A DNA stretch of 64,000 nucleotides, taken from Helopsaltes ochotensis (Eukaryota > Chordata > Aves > Passeriformes > Locustellidae). Shown piece after piece: positions 49,501-57,270 of this stretch (position 1 is the stretch's first letter; every line of letters begins with the position of its first letter). The notes beneath the pieces are model-generated. The model saw only the letters and a program-made list of their open reading frames with translations, ran no database searches and was not told where the DNA came from. Made by a program: the position numbers and the translations under genes. The stretch lies in contig VXBM01000136.1 in NCBI GenBank assembly GCA_013400155.1, forward strand, positions 62,001 through 126,000. Direction: 5' to 3'.

Positions 49501-52500
49501 TGTAACGTTATTTGGGTCTTCAGTGACCCTCTGCAATATTTAAGCATCAAGATGCTTGGAACTGCATTCCCCTAACATACGTGCTTGAACTGGATTTCAT
49601 ATTTTAGGCTAAAATTGAATAAGTCACTTTTAAGGTCTTCAGTGCCCCATGGAAAGGCAATCCCAATGGAAATTGGACTCCCTGCCCTCTCCTGAAACAT
49701 TGTTCTTGCTTGTTTATCTATAGGTAACCCTGGCCTATACTGAAAATTCAGTAACTCTCAGTTCACACACCTCCATTGCAAAGTAATATTTTTAGATCCA
49801 TCTTTGATTTCAATACTTGAACGTTGTAAATTTATTCCATCCCAGCCAGATTACCTGTGGACTGAGCTCTCTGGAGTCACTGAAAACTGTCTCCAGACTG
49901 GAGCATCTGACTGAAGTGTCATAGGGTAACCGAAAGTGGACATGTTTCCTTCACACAGTCACTGGATAGGGTGGCACTCACCCACATTAGGTTTCAGCAG
50001 CTGAGAAATCCTACTGGCACTCTCTCTGTCTCGCTCTCCTTTTAATTCCCAGTCACACAGACACATGCTGACAGGCAGTGAGCAACACCAATGTAACTAT
50101 CTCAATCTCTCTTAGATTTTAACAATGCGTTGCAGGCTGCAGGAGCTTTCCAAGTTGTAAGTACAATGAACTTGCCTGTGTAACAGCAGCAGCAAAGGCT
50201 ATCAAATGCATGAGCCTGTCGCATGGTCAGAGCCAGGCGCCAGACGGGAGCTGGCACTTGGCTCCAGGCGCAGAGAGAAAAGAGAGAAATGGATCTTGTG
50301 ACTCTCCATTCACTTCCTTTTTCTCTCCCTTTCCATTCTTTGAAAAGATATAAAGTGATAATTTAGGAAAAGAGTTAGGAGTCCAACAGGGATTTGGTTA
50401 AAGAACTGAGAATACAATCTACTTGAGAGCACCTTAAAATAATTTCCTATCCAAAACTCTGTAACCAAAAACAAGTATTGCATGCATGGGGGCATCACCC
50501 TGATGCACCTGGGATACATGCAGAAACTTAGGGATACATGTGTAATAGATTAGACAACAGTATATAGAGTATAATATGAGGTTTGGAAAGCTTCTCCACT
50601 TTGTGGCCCGTGTTTATCTAGATCCAGAATACTGCAGAGGGCTAGCTTAAAGATAACAGGCCAAGTGGGTGTGGAAAAACAAGAAATAAGGCAGTACCAG
50701 GGGAGGGGTACATGCTATGGTAATGAGACCTCTGCATAAACAAAGAGGTCTGCTGATGAAAAGCAAGAAGAACAAAGAATGAGCAAAGCAGAAGGAAAAT
50801 GCACAGCTAATACGGGAGAGGAAAAGTGAAAGAATCAAGGGAGGATGACAGCAGGAAAAAAATTAGGAGAAAGGTAAGTGAAAATAGGAAAGAGAATGAA
50901 GGAGACACAAGCAAGAATGCAAGGGAGAGACAAAGGAAGGAAGTGAGACACAGAAGTAGAGCCATTCTTTAGCTCTAGTGTCTGTTGCTCTTTGGTGCTT
51001 CGTTGGAGAGTGAGTGTCATAGTCACGATCATAAGGTTATGACTGAAGGTAAGTCGTAAATGCTTGGGTCAAACTTAAGACAACTGGTTCTCTTCAACAC
51101 TTGGGGAAAATGGTTGGAAAATAGCAATTTAAAGTGCTGTGACAAATACTAAAACTTCCACAAGTAAGTACAAAAGCAAGTGATCTGTAGATCTTTCCTT
51201 GCTTGTGTTGTCCTGTTCCCGGTCAGTCTCATATTTTTTCTGTTTGCCATGGAAAGACGTGAGCCAGGAATTACCAGTTCTTGGGACAGCCGGAATGTAT
51301 GACTTTTGTTTTTCTTTTTTTGCACGCTGTGAATGTCAAGTACGACTTCAAACATTCAAAATTTGGGTCATCCGTTCTTGGACCAGCAGAGCCAGTGCAG
51401 AATTTTGAATTGCGCCAAAAGCAAAAGCAAAGCATACCTCTTGGCAAGGGCATTTCTTCAATCCAGGAAAACAAAGTTGAACACTGACTCAGTTACAAAT
51501 GAGATGAAGGGGCAAAGGAGGGCTCTCTATCATACCCCAGTGTTTTGTAGGCTTTTCCAGTACATGAGTCCCAGGATTTCAGTAATGAGTCTAGGCCTAC
51601 AGACCAAACTAAGTTACTAAGTCAGGCTATAAGATGTTTATCCCATGCAAGGTAGGTTTTTGCTTTCCTATGCATCAGGTCATCTTCTCTTATTAAATGA
51701 ATGGCTGTGAAAGTGGTGAGTGCTGCAAGCTCCTCACCTCCTGCTCTGCCAGCCAGCAAATGGTATTCCAGCAGAATGTGATACCCATCTTCCATTCTTG
51801 AGGTCGCCTTCCAAAGACCACTGAAGATCTTTGAGTTCACACAAACACGAGTAAGGGAAGAGTGAGAAGGTGAGATTGAAACATGCAGGTGGTGGAGCCA
51901 TCCAGCAGCTTTTCAGTAGTCCAAGGTGACATTCATTTCAGTTTACCTGCCTGTAGTTTGACATGTGAGTTCAGAGGAGATTAATTTCAATATGTAGACT
52001 CACTTCTAGTAAGAGTTATAAAATTCTAGCTCTTCTGTCCCTTGACATGTGAAGGTGGTTTGCAGATTTATTGCTAAGAAGTAACATTTCTGTCCTTCAA
52101 CCATGAGTGAGTTTTTATTTCAAAGGAAGTATTTATTCCGACTACAGGCACCTGTTTTGAGCACTTCAGCAGGTAAAATTCTCCTCTCCTTGAGGGAACA
52201 AGTCTCTAAAAACCTCTCTCTTTGTCTCTAAAAACCCTGGTCATGTATGTTGTTTGCAGATTGTCACTCTCAGGAACCGGATCGATCAGGCCCAGAAGCA
52301 GTAAGTATTTATATCCCCTTCCTAGCTTCTGGCTTGGGGATATCTTCTTAGTGTTCAAATGTGTCACTTCAGCCTCAACACTGACATTTTCTTGTTGCAA
52401 TGAAATGAGGCTAGAGATGGAAGGGCCGCTCCCATCCTGCCTCACATTGAGAAAATGAAGGGCAAACTGAAGTGAGTGTTAACACCTAACAAGAAAAAAT

Positions 52501-54777
52501 AATGTTTCTTCACACCATACTTTCAAAAATTTCCTCTGCTTATTGTTGGGTTTTTCAAACACCTGATTGAGGTGCTTTGAATACTTGAGGGAATACAACC
52601 CTTGTTTATGAGGGATAAACAAGTGGTTGCTAAGATTACAAAGAATGGTGTGTAACAAGACTAACATAATGGGATTACTGTTGTGAGTTCTTTTCACTTA
52701 TCATATCTCTCCCACTTTCCTTCACCACAAGACTATTTCATTACTTTTTTTGAATCTAATATTTTTATTCTAGGTATTTTTAATGGATTTATGAGATACC
52801 AGGGGTAGACGCAGCTTGGGGGTTAGAACATGCAGAAAACTAACACTCACAGAGATGTAACTGCAGGACAGAAAGGGAGGAGAGCTCTCCAGTGGTGGGT
52901 TTGCTCTTCTCTGTGCATCTGTTATCTTTTTGGCCAAGTCATGCCAGGAATGAAGCAGTGGTCTTTGGTGGTATCTTTGGATAGGTGTGACCAGTTACTG
53001 CCTTCCCACTTCCCCAAGACACCCGGACTTATCAAATGAATGTAACACTGGGGGTTTGGTTGTCTGTAATGCTAAACATAAGGCTTGACCTTCTCGTGGT
53101 ATTTTCTGTACAGAGCTGTAGGCTGATAAACCTCAGCAGAATGCAAGCTGCAGAAGGATGCCATGGTTTGTCTGGGTGTTCCTGCTCTTGCGGGGTGCTA
53201 CCACACCACCCACAACAGGCCACTGCCTGCTTGTTCCCCCAAAAGACATGATACTCTCTCAGGACAGCATTTGAAAAGGTTGCACTGAGAAGCCCAGTGC
53301 TAATGAGATTTTTGTGAGCTTAAATTTCTATGCATGCTACACACTATCATTCCAAAGCAGTGCCTGCCAGTGTGTTACATAAGGATCAAATGAGCCTTTT
53401 TGCTTCAGACTTTATTAAATCTCCTTAAGTACACTCTAAAGGTTAGGTATAACATCAAACATCACAGGTGCTTCTGGACATAAAAGGACTCTGTCTTTTG
53501 TTTGAGGAGCTATGCAGTTCCTACACTGGGTTTTGAACCTCCAGAAAGGCTGGCAAAAGGGACATAGAGCTTAATTTAGGATAAGCAGAAAGTGCATGCT
53601 CTCTTTTATGTAAACCATCAATTTTTTCAAATAGACCAAGCCTATCTAGGTCAAAGGTAAAGTATCCACTGTGTGTGTGTGTGTCTCTGTCACTGTGCTG
53701 CATCCTTCCGTAAATATGGCTGGTGCTCTTGAACCAATCCATGGGGCAGCACAACAAAAATCTCCCCAGATGCGATATCCCCATGTTTTTCTTCTCCCTG
53801 GAGAAACCAGTGGCTCTGAAGAAAGACCCCACCACCTTGTGCTTGGTCCCCAACCCCACATTCTATTCTGCTCGCACTTTGCATGTGCTTTTGTTCAAGA
53901 AGCACCTCATCATTGTGTGTGTGAGATGGAAGGGTTTGGGGGTGTGCCGAGCCCCACAAACCAAGGCACTGCTAATGGGAACTAGTGCAGAGTCTAACTT
54001 CACTAACTTCCTGCCTAGCCCCATTCTGAGTTCAGGCTTCTCAGGCAGAAGGTAAGTGGCTTGCATGTAGGATTGCCCTTTTGAGTGCAAAACTCTTGGA
54101 GAGTTTGCCTCAGGTGCTTTGAGTGGGGAGTGTTGCTGGACTGCTCTCACACACCATGAGCAGACAGGGATATTGATATGAGAGCAGGCCTAAAAAGTTG
54201 TTTGGATTGTTTTCGAGGCTCTTGCTCTCATGATATAAATAGCCACTCTGCTAGAGCAAAGCACTACTTAGCTGTGTTTAAATTAGTGTTCAGCTTTTTG
54301 CCTCCACTACTGAATGGAGCATCTGGGGAATTTGATCAGAGCTCTTTCATACTGTGCAAATTTCTCTAGATAGAGCTCTAAATCCTAAAATCCAGAGCAT
54401 AGCAGATTTGTATTCAGAAAACATTCAAGTTTGTGGCTGCATAGACCTGTCACTTAGTTTGGAGACCATCTCGATTTCTACCCTGATAATTCAGGAGTCT
54501 GGAAGGGTCTATCTCTTTCAGGCATGCACATCCTGCCTTTCACACCAAGAGCCCTGGGAGGAATCCTGTTCCACAATATCAACAATATTTTTCTCAGGAT
54601 GTGGTCAATGGCAGGTGTATCCAACTCGTGAGAAGTGAAAGCAGCTGAAACCTAATCTATGCAGAGTGGCCACAGAGCCCCACTGCTTCCATCATGCTGA
54701 CATGTTTTTCTTTCCTTCTGCATTGCAGCAGCAAGAAGGCAGGAGCCAAGGGCAAGGTTGGTGGCCGCTGGAAGTAA
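29697..54777 (+). CDS. TNNT3: Fast skeletal muscle troponin T (spliced, whole gene)
   Basis: Troponin T anchors the troponin complex to tropomyosin on thin filaments and transmits the Ca2+ signal. The coding sequence starts at ATG 29712 (MSDTEEVEQGEEEYEEE) and ends at TAA 54775-54777 (KGKVGGRWK). The acidic N-terminal part is variable and built from microexons. The core reads PRIKLTAPKIPEGEKVDFD, then DIQKKRQNKDLIELQALID with the tropomyosin-binding helix, a highly charged E/K/R helix, SSMGATYSSYLAKADQKRGK, the T2 segment with RRKPLNIDHLNEDKLRDKAK and ELWDWLYQLETEKYDFTEQ, one of two exclusive exons, and the basic tail. These match fast TnT rather than cardiac or slow isoforms. All splice phases are consistent. 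The His-rich cluster of galliform breast TnT is absent. Confidence 0.97.
30249..30262 (+). CDS. TNNT3: TNNT3 exon 3
   Basis: 14 nt between TCTCACAG and GTAAGT; completes V and adds EQGE, leaving one base (G). That one-base overhang sets the phase used by all microexons downstream. Confidence 0.92.
30921..30938 (+). CDS. TNNT3: TNNT3 exon 4
   Basis: 18 nt after TTCAATGCAG, followed by GTAACA; encodes EEYEEE in phase. Continues the acidic N-terminal tail. Confidence 0.9.
31857..31876. other. Assembly gap, 20 N
   Basis: Gap following a T run inside a TNNT3 intron; its true length is unknown. Confidence 0.95.
32604..32615 (+). CDS. TNNT3: TNNT3 microexon A (AQEE), 12 nt
   Basis: CTCAGGAAGAAG with donor GTATGT. 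The acceptor is ACCTGAAG: the position used by the 15-nt sister exon at 35151 is CTG here, so only the inner AAG can serve and one Glu codon is lost. Frame is kept. The flanks resemble those of 41205 and 41601. Confidence 0.65.
32822..32940. repeat. AT/TG simple repeats
   Basis: Imperfect TATATA, TACATATA and GTATATG runs in a TNNT3 intron. Confidence 0.85.
33498..33515 (+). CDS. TNNT3: TNNT3 microexon B (EEAQEE), 18 nt
   Basis: AAGAGGCTCAGGAAGAAG after CACCCACAG, donor GTAGGT. The acceptor CAGAAG is a NAGNAG tandem that could add or drop one codon. Confidence 0.82.
33951..34068. repeat. AT-rich palindromic repeat
   Basis: Many overlapping inverted ATAT units such as ATATATCATATGATATAT (about 34033-34050); can fold back on itself. 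Lies in a TNNT3 intron between microexons. Confidence 0.85.
34558..34569 (+). CDS. TNNT3: TNNT3 microexon C (APPA), 12 nt
   Basis: CTCCTCCAGCAG after TTGACGAAG with strong donor GTACGT. In frame, but the product APPA is Pro/Ala-rich, not acidic like the sister exons. Confidence 0.6.
35151..35165 (+). CDS. TNNT3: TNNT3 microexon D (EAQEE), 15 nt
   Basis: AAGCTCAGGAGGAAG after CACACCTAAAG, donor GTATGT. AAGAAG at the acceptor is a NAGNAG pair, so a 12-nt AQEE version is also possible, equal in size to exon A. Confidence 0.75.
36050..36061 (+). CDS. TNNT3: TNNT3 microexon E (AHEE), 12 nt
   Basis: CTCATGAGGAAG after CACATGCTAAAG, donor GTACGT. Encodes AHEE. The 3' flank (GTGAATTCCTCTG) recurs after other units. 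Confidence 0.77.
37357..37371 (+). CDS. TNNT3: TNNT3 microexon F (EVHEP), 15 nt
   Basis: AAGTCCATGAACCAG after CCATTTTAAAG, donor GTATGT. Encodes EVHEP. The acceptor AAGAAG is another NAGNAG tandem. Confidence 0.78.
37501..37579. repeat. Poly-A tract of 79 A
   Basis: Uninterrupted A run followed by two shorter A runs split by GG, in the intron after microexon F. It is not attached to a recognisable retroposed gene. Confidence 0.97.
39090..39118 (+). pseudogene. Decayed TNNT3 microexon (AHEE type)
   Basis: TGACTCTTCCCATCTAACTAAG matches the flank of microexon E, followed by CTCATG and then directly TTTGTGACATCTAAATTCC, matching the sequence after the E donor. The GAGGAAG end of the exon and the GT of the donor are deleted, so the unit cannot splice normally. 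Confidence 0.65.
40004..40015 (+). CDS. TNNT3: TNNT3 microexon G (APPP), 12 nt
   Basis: CCCCCCCTCCAG after TACTAAATGAAG, donor GTATGT, with the shared GTGATTTAACTTCTAAACTCC-type flank. Encodes APPP. A C7 run makes it prone to slippage. It may be a live Pro-rich module or a drifting copy. Confidence 0.5.
40460..40479. repeat. GT microsatellite
   Basis: About nine or ten GT/TG units in a TNNT3 intron. Confidence 0.95.
41205..41216 (+). CDS. TNNT3: TNNT3 microexon H (VHEP), 12 nt
   Basis: TTCATGAGCCAG after CACACCTGAAG, donor GTATGT. Encodes VHEP, the short sister of exon F, with the same CTG-for-AAG change at the outer acceptor seen in exon A. Confidence 0.76.
41601..41618 (+). CDS. TNNT3: TNNT3 microexon I (EEAHEE), 18 nt
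   Basis: AGGAAGCTCATGAGGAAG after ACAACAGCAG, donor GTATGT. The acceptor is CAGCAG, again a tandem. Downstream flank TTCTCTTTCAGTG is shared with exon A. Confidence 0.82.
41936..41968 (+). CDS. TNNT3: TNNT3 candidate 33-nt exon (ATANEEGEYND)
   Basis: Acceptor TTTTGTCCTTCAAG, then 33 nt in phase encoding ATANEEGEYND, with a weak donor GTAGCT. A GC donor after GAAGAAG (41953) would give a 18-nt form encoding ATANEE. Position just before the constitutive exons fits the developmentally regulated exon found there in other fast TnT genes, but this is inference. Confidence 0.5.
41969..45703 (+). other. TNNT3 intron after the microexon array
   Basis: No confident exon. It contains a strong acceptor directly joined to a donor-like GTAAAA at 43881 and a weak exon relic near 43903. 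The rest is AT-rich with nothing recognisable. Confidence 0.5.
43866..43886 (+). promoter_or_regulatory. Candidate zero-length (recursive) splice site
   Basis: A pyrimidine-rich run with CTCTCCAG directly followed by GTAAAA, in the 3.7-kb intron. Read as an exon it meets TGA after six codons, so a recursive splice point is more plausible than an exon. Confidence 0.3.
45704..45722 (+). CDS. TNNT3: TNNT3 core exon (EEKPRIK)
   Basis: 19 nt after CCAATCACAG, donor GTAAGT. Encodes EEKPRI plus the split K; first constitutive exon after the variable region. Confidence 0.94.
46525..46570 (+). CDS. TNNT3: TNNT3 core exon (LTAPKIPEGEKVDFD)
   Basis: 46 nt after CTCTCTGCAG, donor GTAAGT; encodes the invariant LTAPKIPEGEKVDFD segment. 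Confidence 0.97.
47336..47452 (+). CDS. TNNT3: TNNT3 core exon, tropomyosin-binding T1 helix
   Basis: 117 nt, phase 0 at both ends; DIQKKRQNKDLIELQALID through ELVALKERI. This is the first conserved tropomyosin-binding region. Confidence 0.97.
47786..47863 (+). CDS. TNNT3: TNNT3 core exon (EKRRAERAEQQRIRAEKEKE)
   Basis: 78 nt, phase 0; highly charged helical segment ending ARLA, donor GTAAGT. Confidence 0.97.
48110..48223 (+). CDS. TNNT3: TNNT3 core exon (KKKKALSSMGATYSSYLAK)
   Basis: 114 nt, phase 0; continues the charged helix and includes SSMGATYSSYLAK at the T1/T2 junction. Confidence 0.97.
48383..48492 (+). CDS. TNNT3: TNNT3 core exon, start of T2/IT arm
   Basis: 110 nt after CTGAAAATAG; encodes ADQKRGKKQTARETKKK and AERRKPLNIDHLNEDKL, the region that pairs with troponin I in the coiled-coil IT arm. 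Confidence 0.97.
49331..49421 (+). CDS. TNNT3: TNNT3 core exon (AKELWDWLYQLETEKYDF)
   Basis: 91 nt after AAACACACAG; includes the conserved Trp pair ELWDWLYQLE and TEQIKRKKYE. Confidence 0.97.
50116..50156 (+). CDS. TNNT3: TNNT3 mutually exclusive exon, alpha type
   Basis: 41 nt after ATCTCTCTTAG, donor GTAAGT; encodes ILTMRCRLQELSK plus a split F. Same length and phase as 52260-52300; joining both would shift the frame, so only one can be used per transcript. Confidence 0.93.
52260..52300 (+). CDS. TNNT3: TNNT3 mutually exclusive exon, beta type
   Basis: 41 nt after GTTGTTTGCAG, donor GTAAGT; encodes IVTLRNRIDQAQK plus a split H. Alternates with 50116-50156; the choice alters the troponin I/C-binding C-terminal helix. 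Confidence 0.94.
53671..53684. repeat. GT microsatellite
   Basis: Seven GT units in the last TNNT3 intron. Confidence 0.9.
54729..54777 (+). CDS. TNNT3: TNNT3 last coding exon and stop
   Basis: After TTCTGCATTGCAG; encodes (H/F)SKKAGAKGKVGGRWK and TAA. The acceptor GCAGCAG is a NAGNAG tandem; use of the inner site would remove the Ser codon. Confidence 0.97.
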
Positions 54778-55110
54778 AGATCCAGGCACGATGGCCTTTA
54801 ATGGTGTGCTGAACCCCTGCTGGTCTCCTCTTTCTTCCTTCACCGATCACTTGTGTTCTCATGCCTCAATGATAACAAAAATCGCATCAGCCTGGATTGG
54901 CTATTGCTGCTGCTTTTCTTCCTGGAGGGGTCTGGTGGCTTCCTCAGGCAAGGGGAAGCAGGTTTCCTGTGGAAGTGGGATGACTCCTTGCTGGCCTCTT
55001 CAATTCCTGCTGAGCATGTCCCTTATCCTCCTCATACCAGCCCTATGCTGACCTGTAGATTGCTGTGTACAAATCTCTGGATTTTGTAAATAAAGCACAA
55101 CCAGTACCTA
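54778..55110 (+). terminator. TNNT3: TNNT3 3' UTR and polyadenylation signal
   Basis: AATAAA at 55089-55094 lies about 310 bases after the stop; a GT-rich element (GTCTGG, TGGTGCTTTG) follows. Cleavage expected near 55110. Confidence 0.85.
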
Positions 55111-55759
55111 CTCCAGTGACAGCCGTCTGGAATGGTGCTTTGTATTTTATTTAATGCCTGCCCATTTTCCAAGGATTTGGGAGCTGGTCCTAACCCTTAC
55201 TTAATATCATTTGATCTGTTGCTGCAAGGCGGAATAGGCTCAGCAAAGACTCAGGATTGAGGACCTATTTTAAGCCATCGTCCAGGCAGATATCAAGAGC
55301 CAACTGTTCTTGGGGAGCTCATAATCTGGCTGCCAAATGTAGTTGAAATTGACTTCAAAGTTTGAGTGATGAAGTGAATCAAAGAACTGGGAATAAAGGA
55401 ACAAACCTCCAGAAGTGCTAGTTTTCAGCACATAGCTTTTATTAAATGCAGACAAGTTCAATAGAGAATGATTCATTTAAATAATACATTAAAATATTTA
55501 TTGAGGCTCTTAGCCTGCACACAATATTAAACTCCAATACTGAAGTGTGAATTACTTGCTTAATTCAATGTAGATATCAAAACATGAGTGGCTGTTACTA
55601 AATCTGAGGTGCGAGCTGTTCTGTAGGGCCTCTTGTCTTTGCCAACCCTTGCACTGCCCTGGTGGAGAGAGGTCCATCAGAGTCTCTCCCATGTTTCCAA
55701 ACTTCTGTTTCTGGTGCCTGTGTGCCTGCTCTGGCTCTCTGTTGGCATATGCTCACGTG
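55111..55759. other. Intergenic between TNNT3 and MRPL23
   Basis: AT-rich, nothing recognised. Confidence 0.5.
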
Positions 55760-56314
55760 TCATGGAGTCATGGCTGGTTTGGGTGGGAAGAGGCCTGAAA
55801 GACATATAGTTCTAACAGCCCTGCCATGGGTAGGAACACCTCTCATTAGACAACGTTCCTCATAACCCCATCCAACTTGGAGTTGAACACTACCAGGGAT
55901 GTTCACATCTTCTCCGGGCAACCTATTCTGCTGTCTCACCATCCTCCCAGTAAAGAATTTAATCCCAGAATCTAATCTAAACCTGCCCCCTCTCAGTTTA
56001 AAACAGTTGCCCCTTGTCCTGTCATGACATACCTTGGTAGAAAGCCTCTGTCTTTCTTATAAGCCCCCTTATGCACTAAAAGGTCACAATCAGGTCTCCA
56101 CAAGCCCTCCCTTTTCCTGGCTGCACAATCCCAGCTCTCTGCCTCACAAAGGAGGTGTCCCAGCCCTTCCAGCATCTCTGTGGCTTTCTCTGGACCTGGT
56201 CCTACAGCCCTGTGCCTGTTGTGCTGGGGTCTCACCAGCATGGAGGGCAGTCAGGACAGGACCCCAGCAAAGGCACACAGCACTGCAGCGTCCCACAGAG
56301 GCAAGATTTTCATG
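55760..56314 (-). mobile_element. CR1 LINE 3' fragment, minus orientation
   Basis: The left end (TCATGGAGTCATGGCTGGTTTGGGT) is the reverse of the CR1 3' tail; the rest follows the CR1 antisense consensus (AACACTACCAGGGATGTTCA, TTAAAACAGTTGCCCCTTGTC). The right limit is approximate. Confidence 0.88.
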
Positions 56315-56732
56315 TAATCACAGAATTGTTAGGGTTGGAAAGGACCTCTTGAGATTGTTCAACTCCCCACCAAGGCGGTGTCACCCAGAGCAGATGACAC
56401 AGGAATGTGCGCAGGTGGGTTTCAGTATCTCCAGGGAGTGAGATTCTACATTCTCCCTTGGCCAGCCTGTTCCAGTGCTCTGCCACTTTCAGGGTGAAGA
56501 GAGTTGTTGTAACTTGCCCGCGTTGAGGTGGAACATCGCGTGTTTCAGTTTACGGCCGGCCACTGCTCCTCCTCCTGTCGCTGGGCAGCACAGAGGAGAG
56601 TCTGCCACCATCCACTCGGCACCCGCCCTTGAGATACTTGTACGAAGTAATGAGATCCCCCTGAGCCTTCACTTCTCCAGACTAAACAGGCCCACCTCCC
56701 GCAGTCTCTCCTCTTAAGAGAGATGCTCCAGA
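56315..56732 (-). mobile_element. Second CR1 LINE fragment, minus orientation
   Basis: Starts again at a CR1 3' end (ATCACAGAATTGTTAGGGTT, GGAAAGGACCTCTTGAGATT) and runs through TGTTTCAGTTTACGGCC and GAGATCCCCCTGAGCCTTC to the assembly gap, so its 5' side is cut off. It lies in the same orientation directly beside the first copy. Confidence 0.9.
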
Positions 56733-57063
56733 NNNNNNNNNNNNNNNNNNNNNNNNNNNNNNNNNNNNNNNNNNNNNNNNNNNNNNNNNNNNNNNNNNNN
56801 NNNNNNNNNNNNNNNNNNNNNNNNNNNNNNNNNNNNNNNNNNNNNNNNNNNNNNNNNNNNNNNNNNNNNNNNNNNNNNNNNNNNNNNNNNNNNNNNNNNN
56901 NNNNNNNNNNNNNNNNNNNNNNNNNNNNNNNNNNNNNNNNNNNNNNNNNNNNNNNNNNNNNNNNNNNNNNNNNNNNNNNNNNNNNNNNNNNNNNNNNNNN
57001 NNNNNNNNNNNNNNNNNNNNNNNNNNNNNNNNNNNNNNNNNNNNNNNNNNNNNNNNNNNNNNN
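56733..57063. other. Assembly gap, 331 N
   Basis: The gap sits between CR1 sequence and very GC-rich sequence. It probably contains the CpG-rich promoter and exon 1 of MRPL23. Confidence 0.9.
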
Positions 57064-57086
57064 TCAGCGGGGCAGCGGGGTGGGGG

Positions 57087-57124
57087 GGCCGGCCGGCCGG
57101 TCAGTCAGTCAGTCAGTCAGTCAG
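57087..57124. repeat. GGCC and (TCAG)6 simple repeats
   Basis: GGCC repeated three times (about 57088-57099), then six TCAG units at 57101-57124, ending about 20 bases before an MRPL23 acceptor. Confidence 0.95.
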
Positions 57125-57147
57125 TGAGCGGCGGCGTGTCCCCGCAG

Positions 57148-57270
57148 GTACCCGCTGTTCCAGAGGGGCGGCCCGCAGCTGCGGATCTTCCGTCCCAACT
57201 TCTTCATGCTGGCGGTGCGGCCCGGCGTGCCCCAGCCCGAGGACACCGTGCAGTTCCGCGTCTCCATGGA
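57148..57270 (+). CDS. MRPL23: MRPL23 exon 2
   Basis: After GTGTCCCCGCAG; 123 nt; YPLFQRGGPQLRIFRPNFF through QFRVSM; donor GTGAGT. Confidence 0.94.

Noticed and set aside
56034..56441. 135-codon plus-strand frame
   Set aside because: It spans the junction of two antisense CR1 copies and is repeat-derived.
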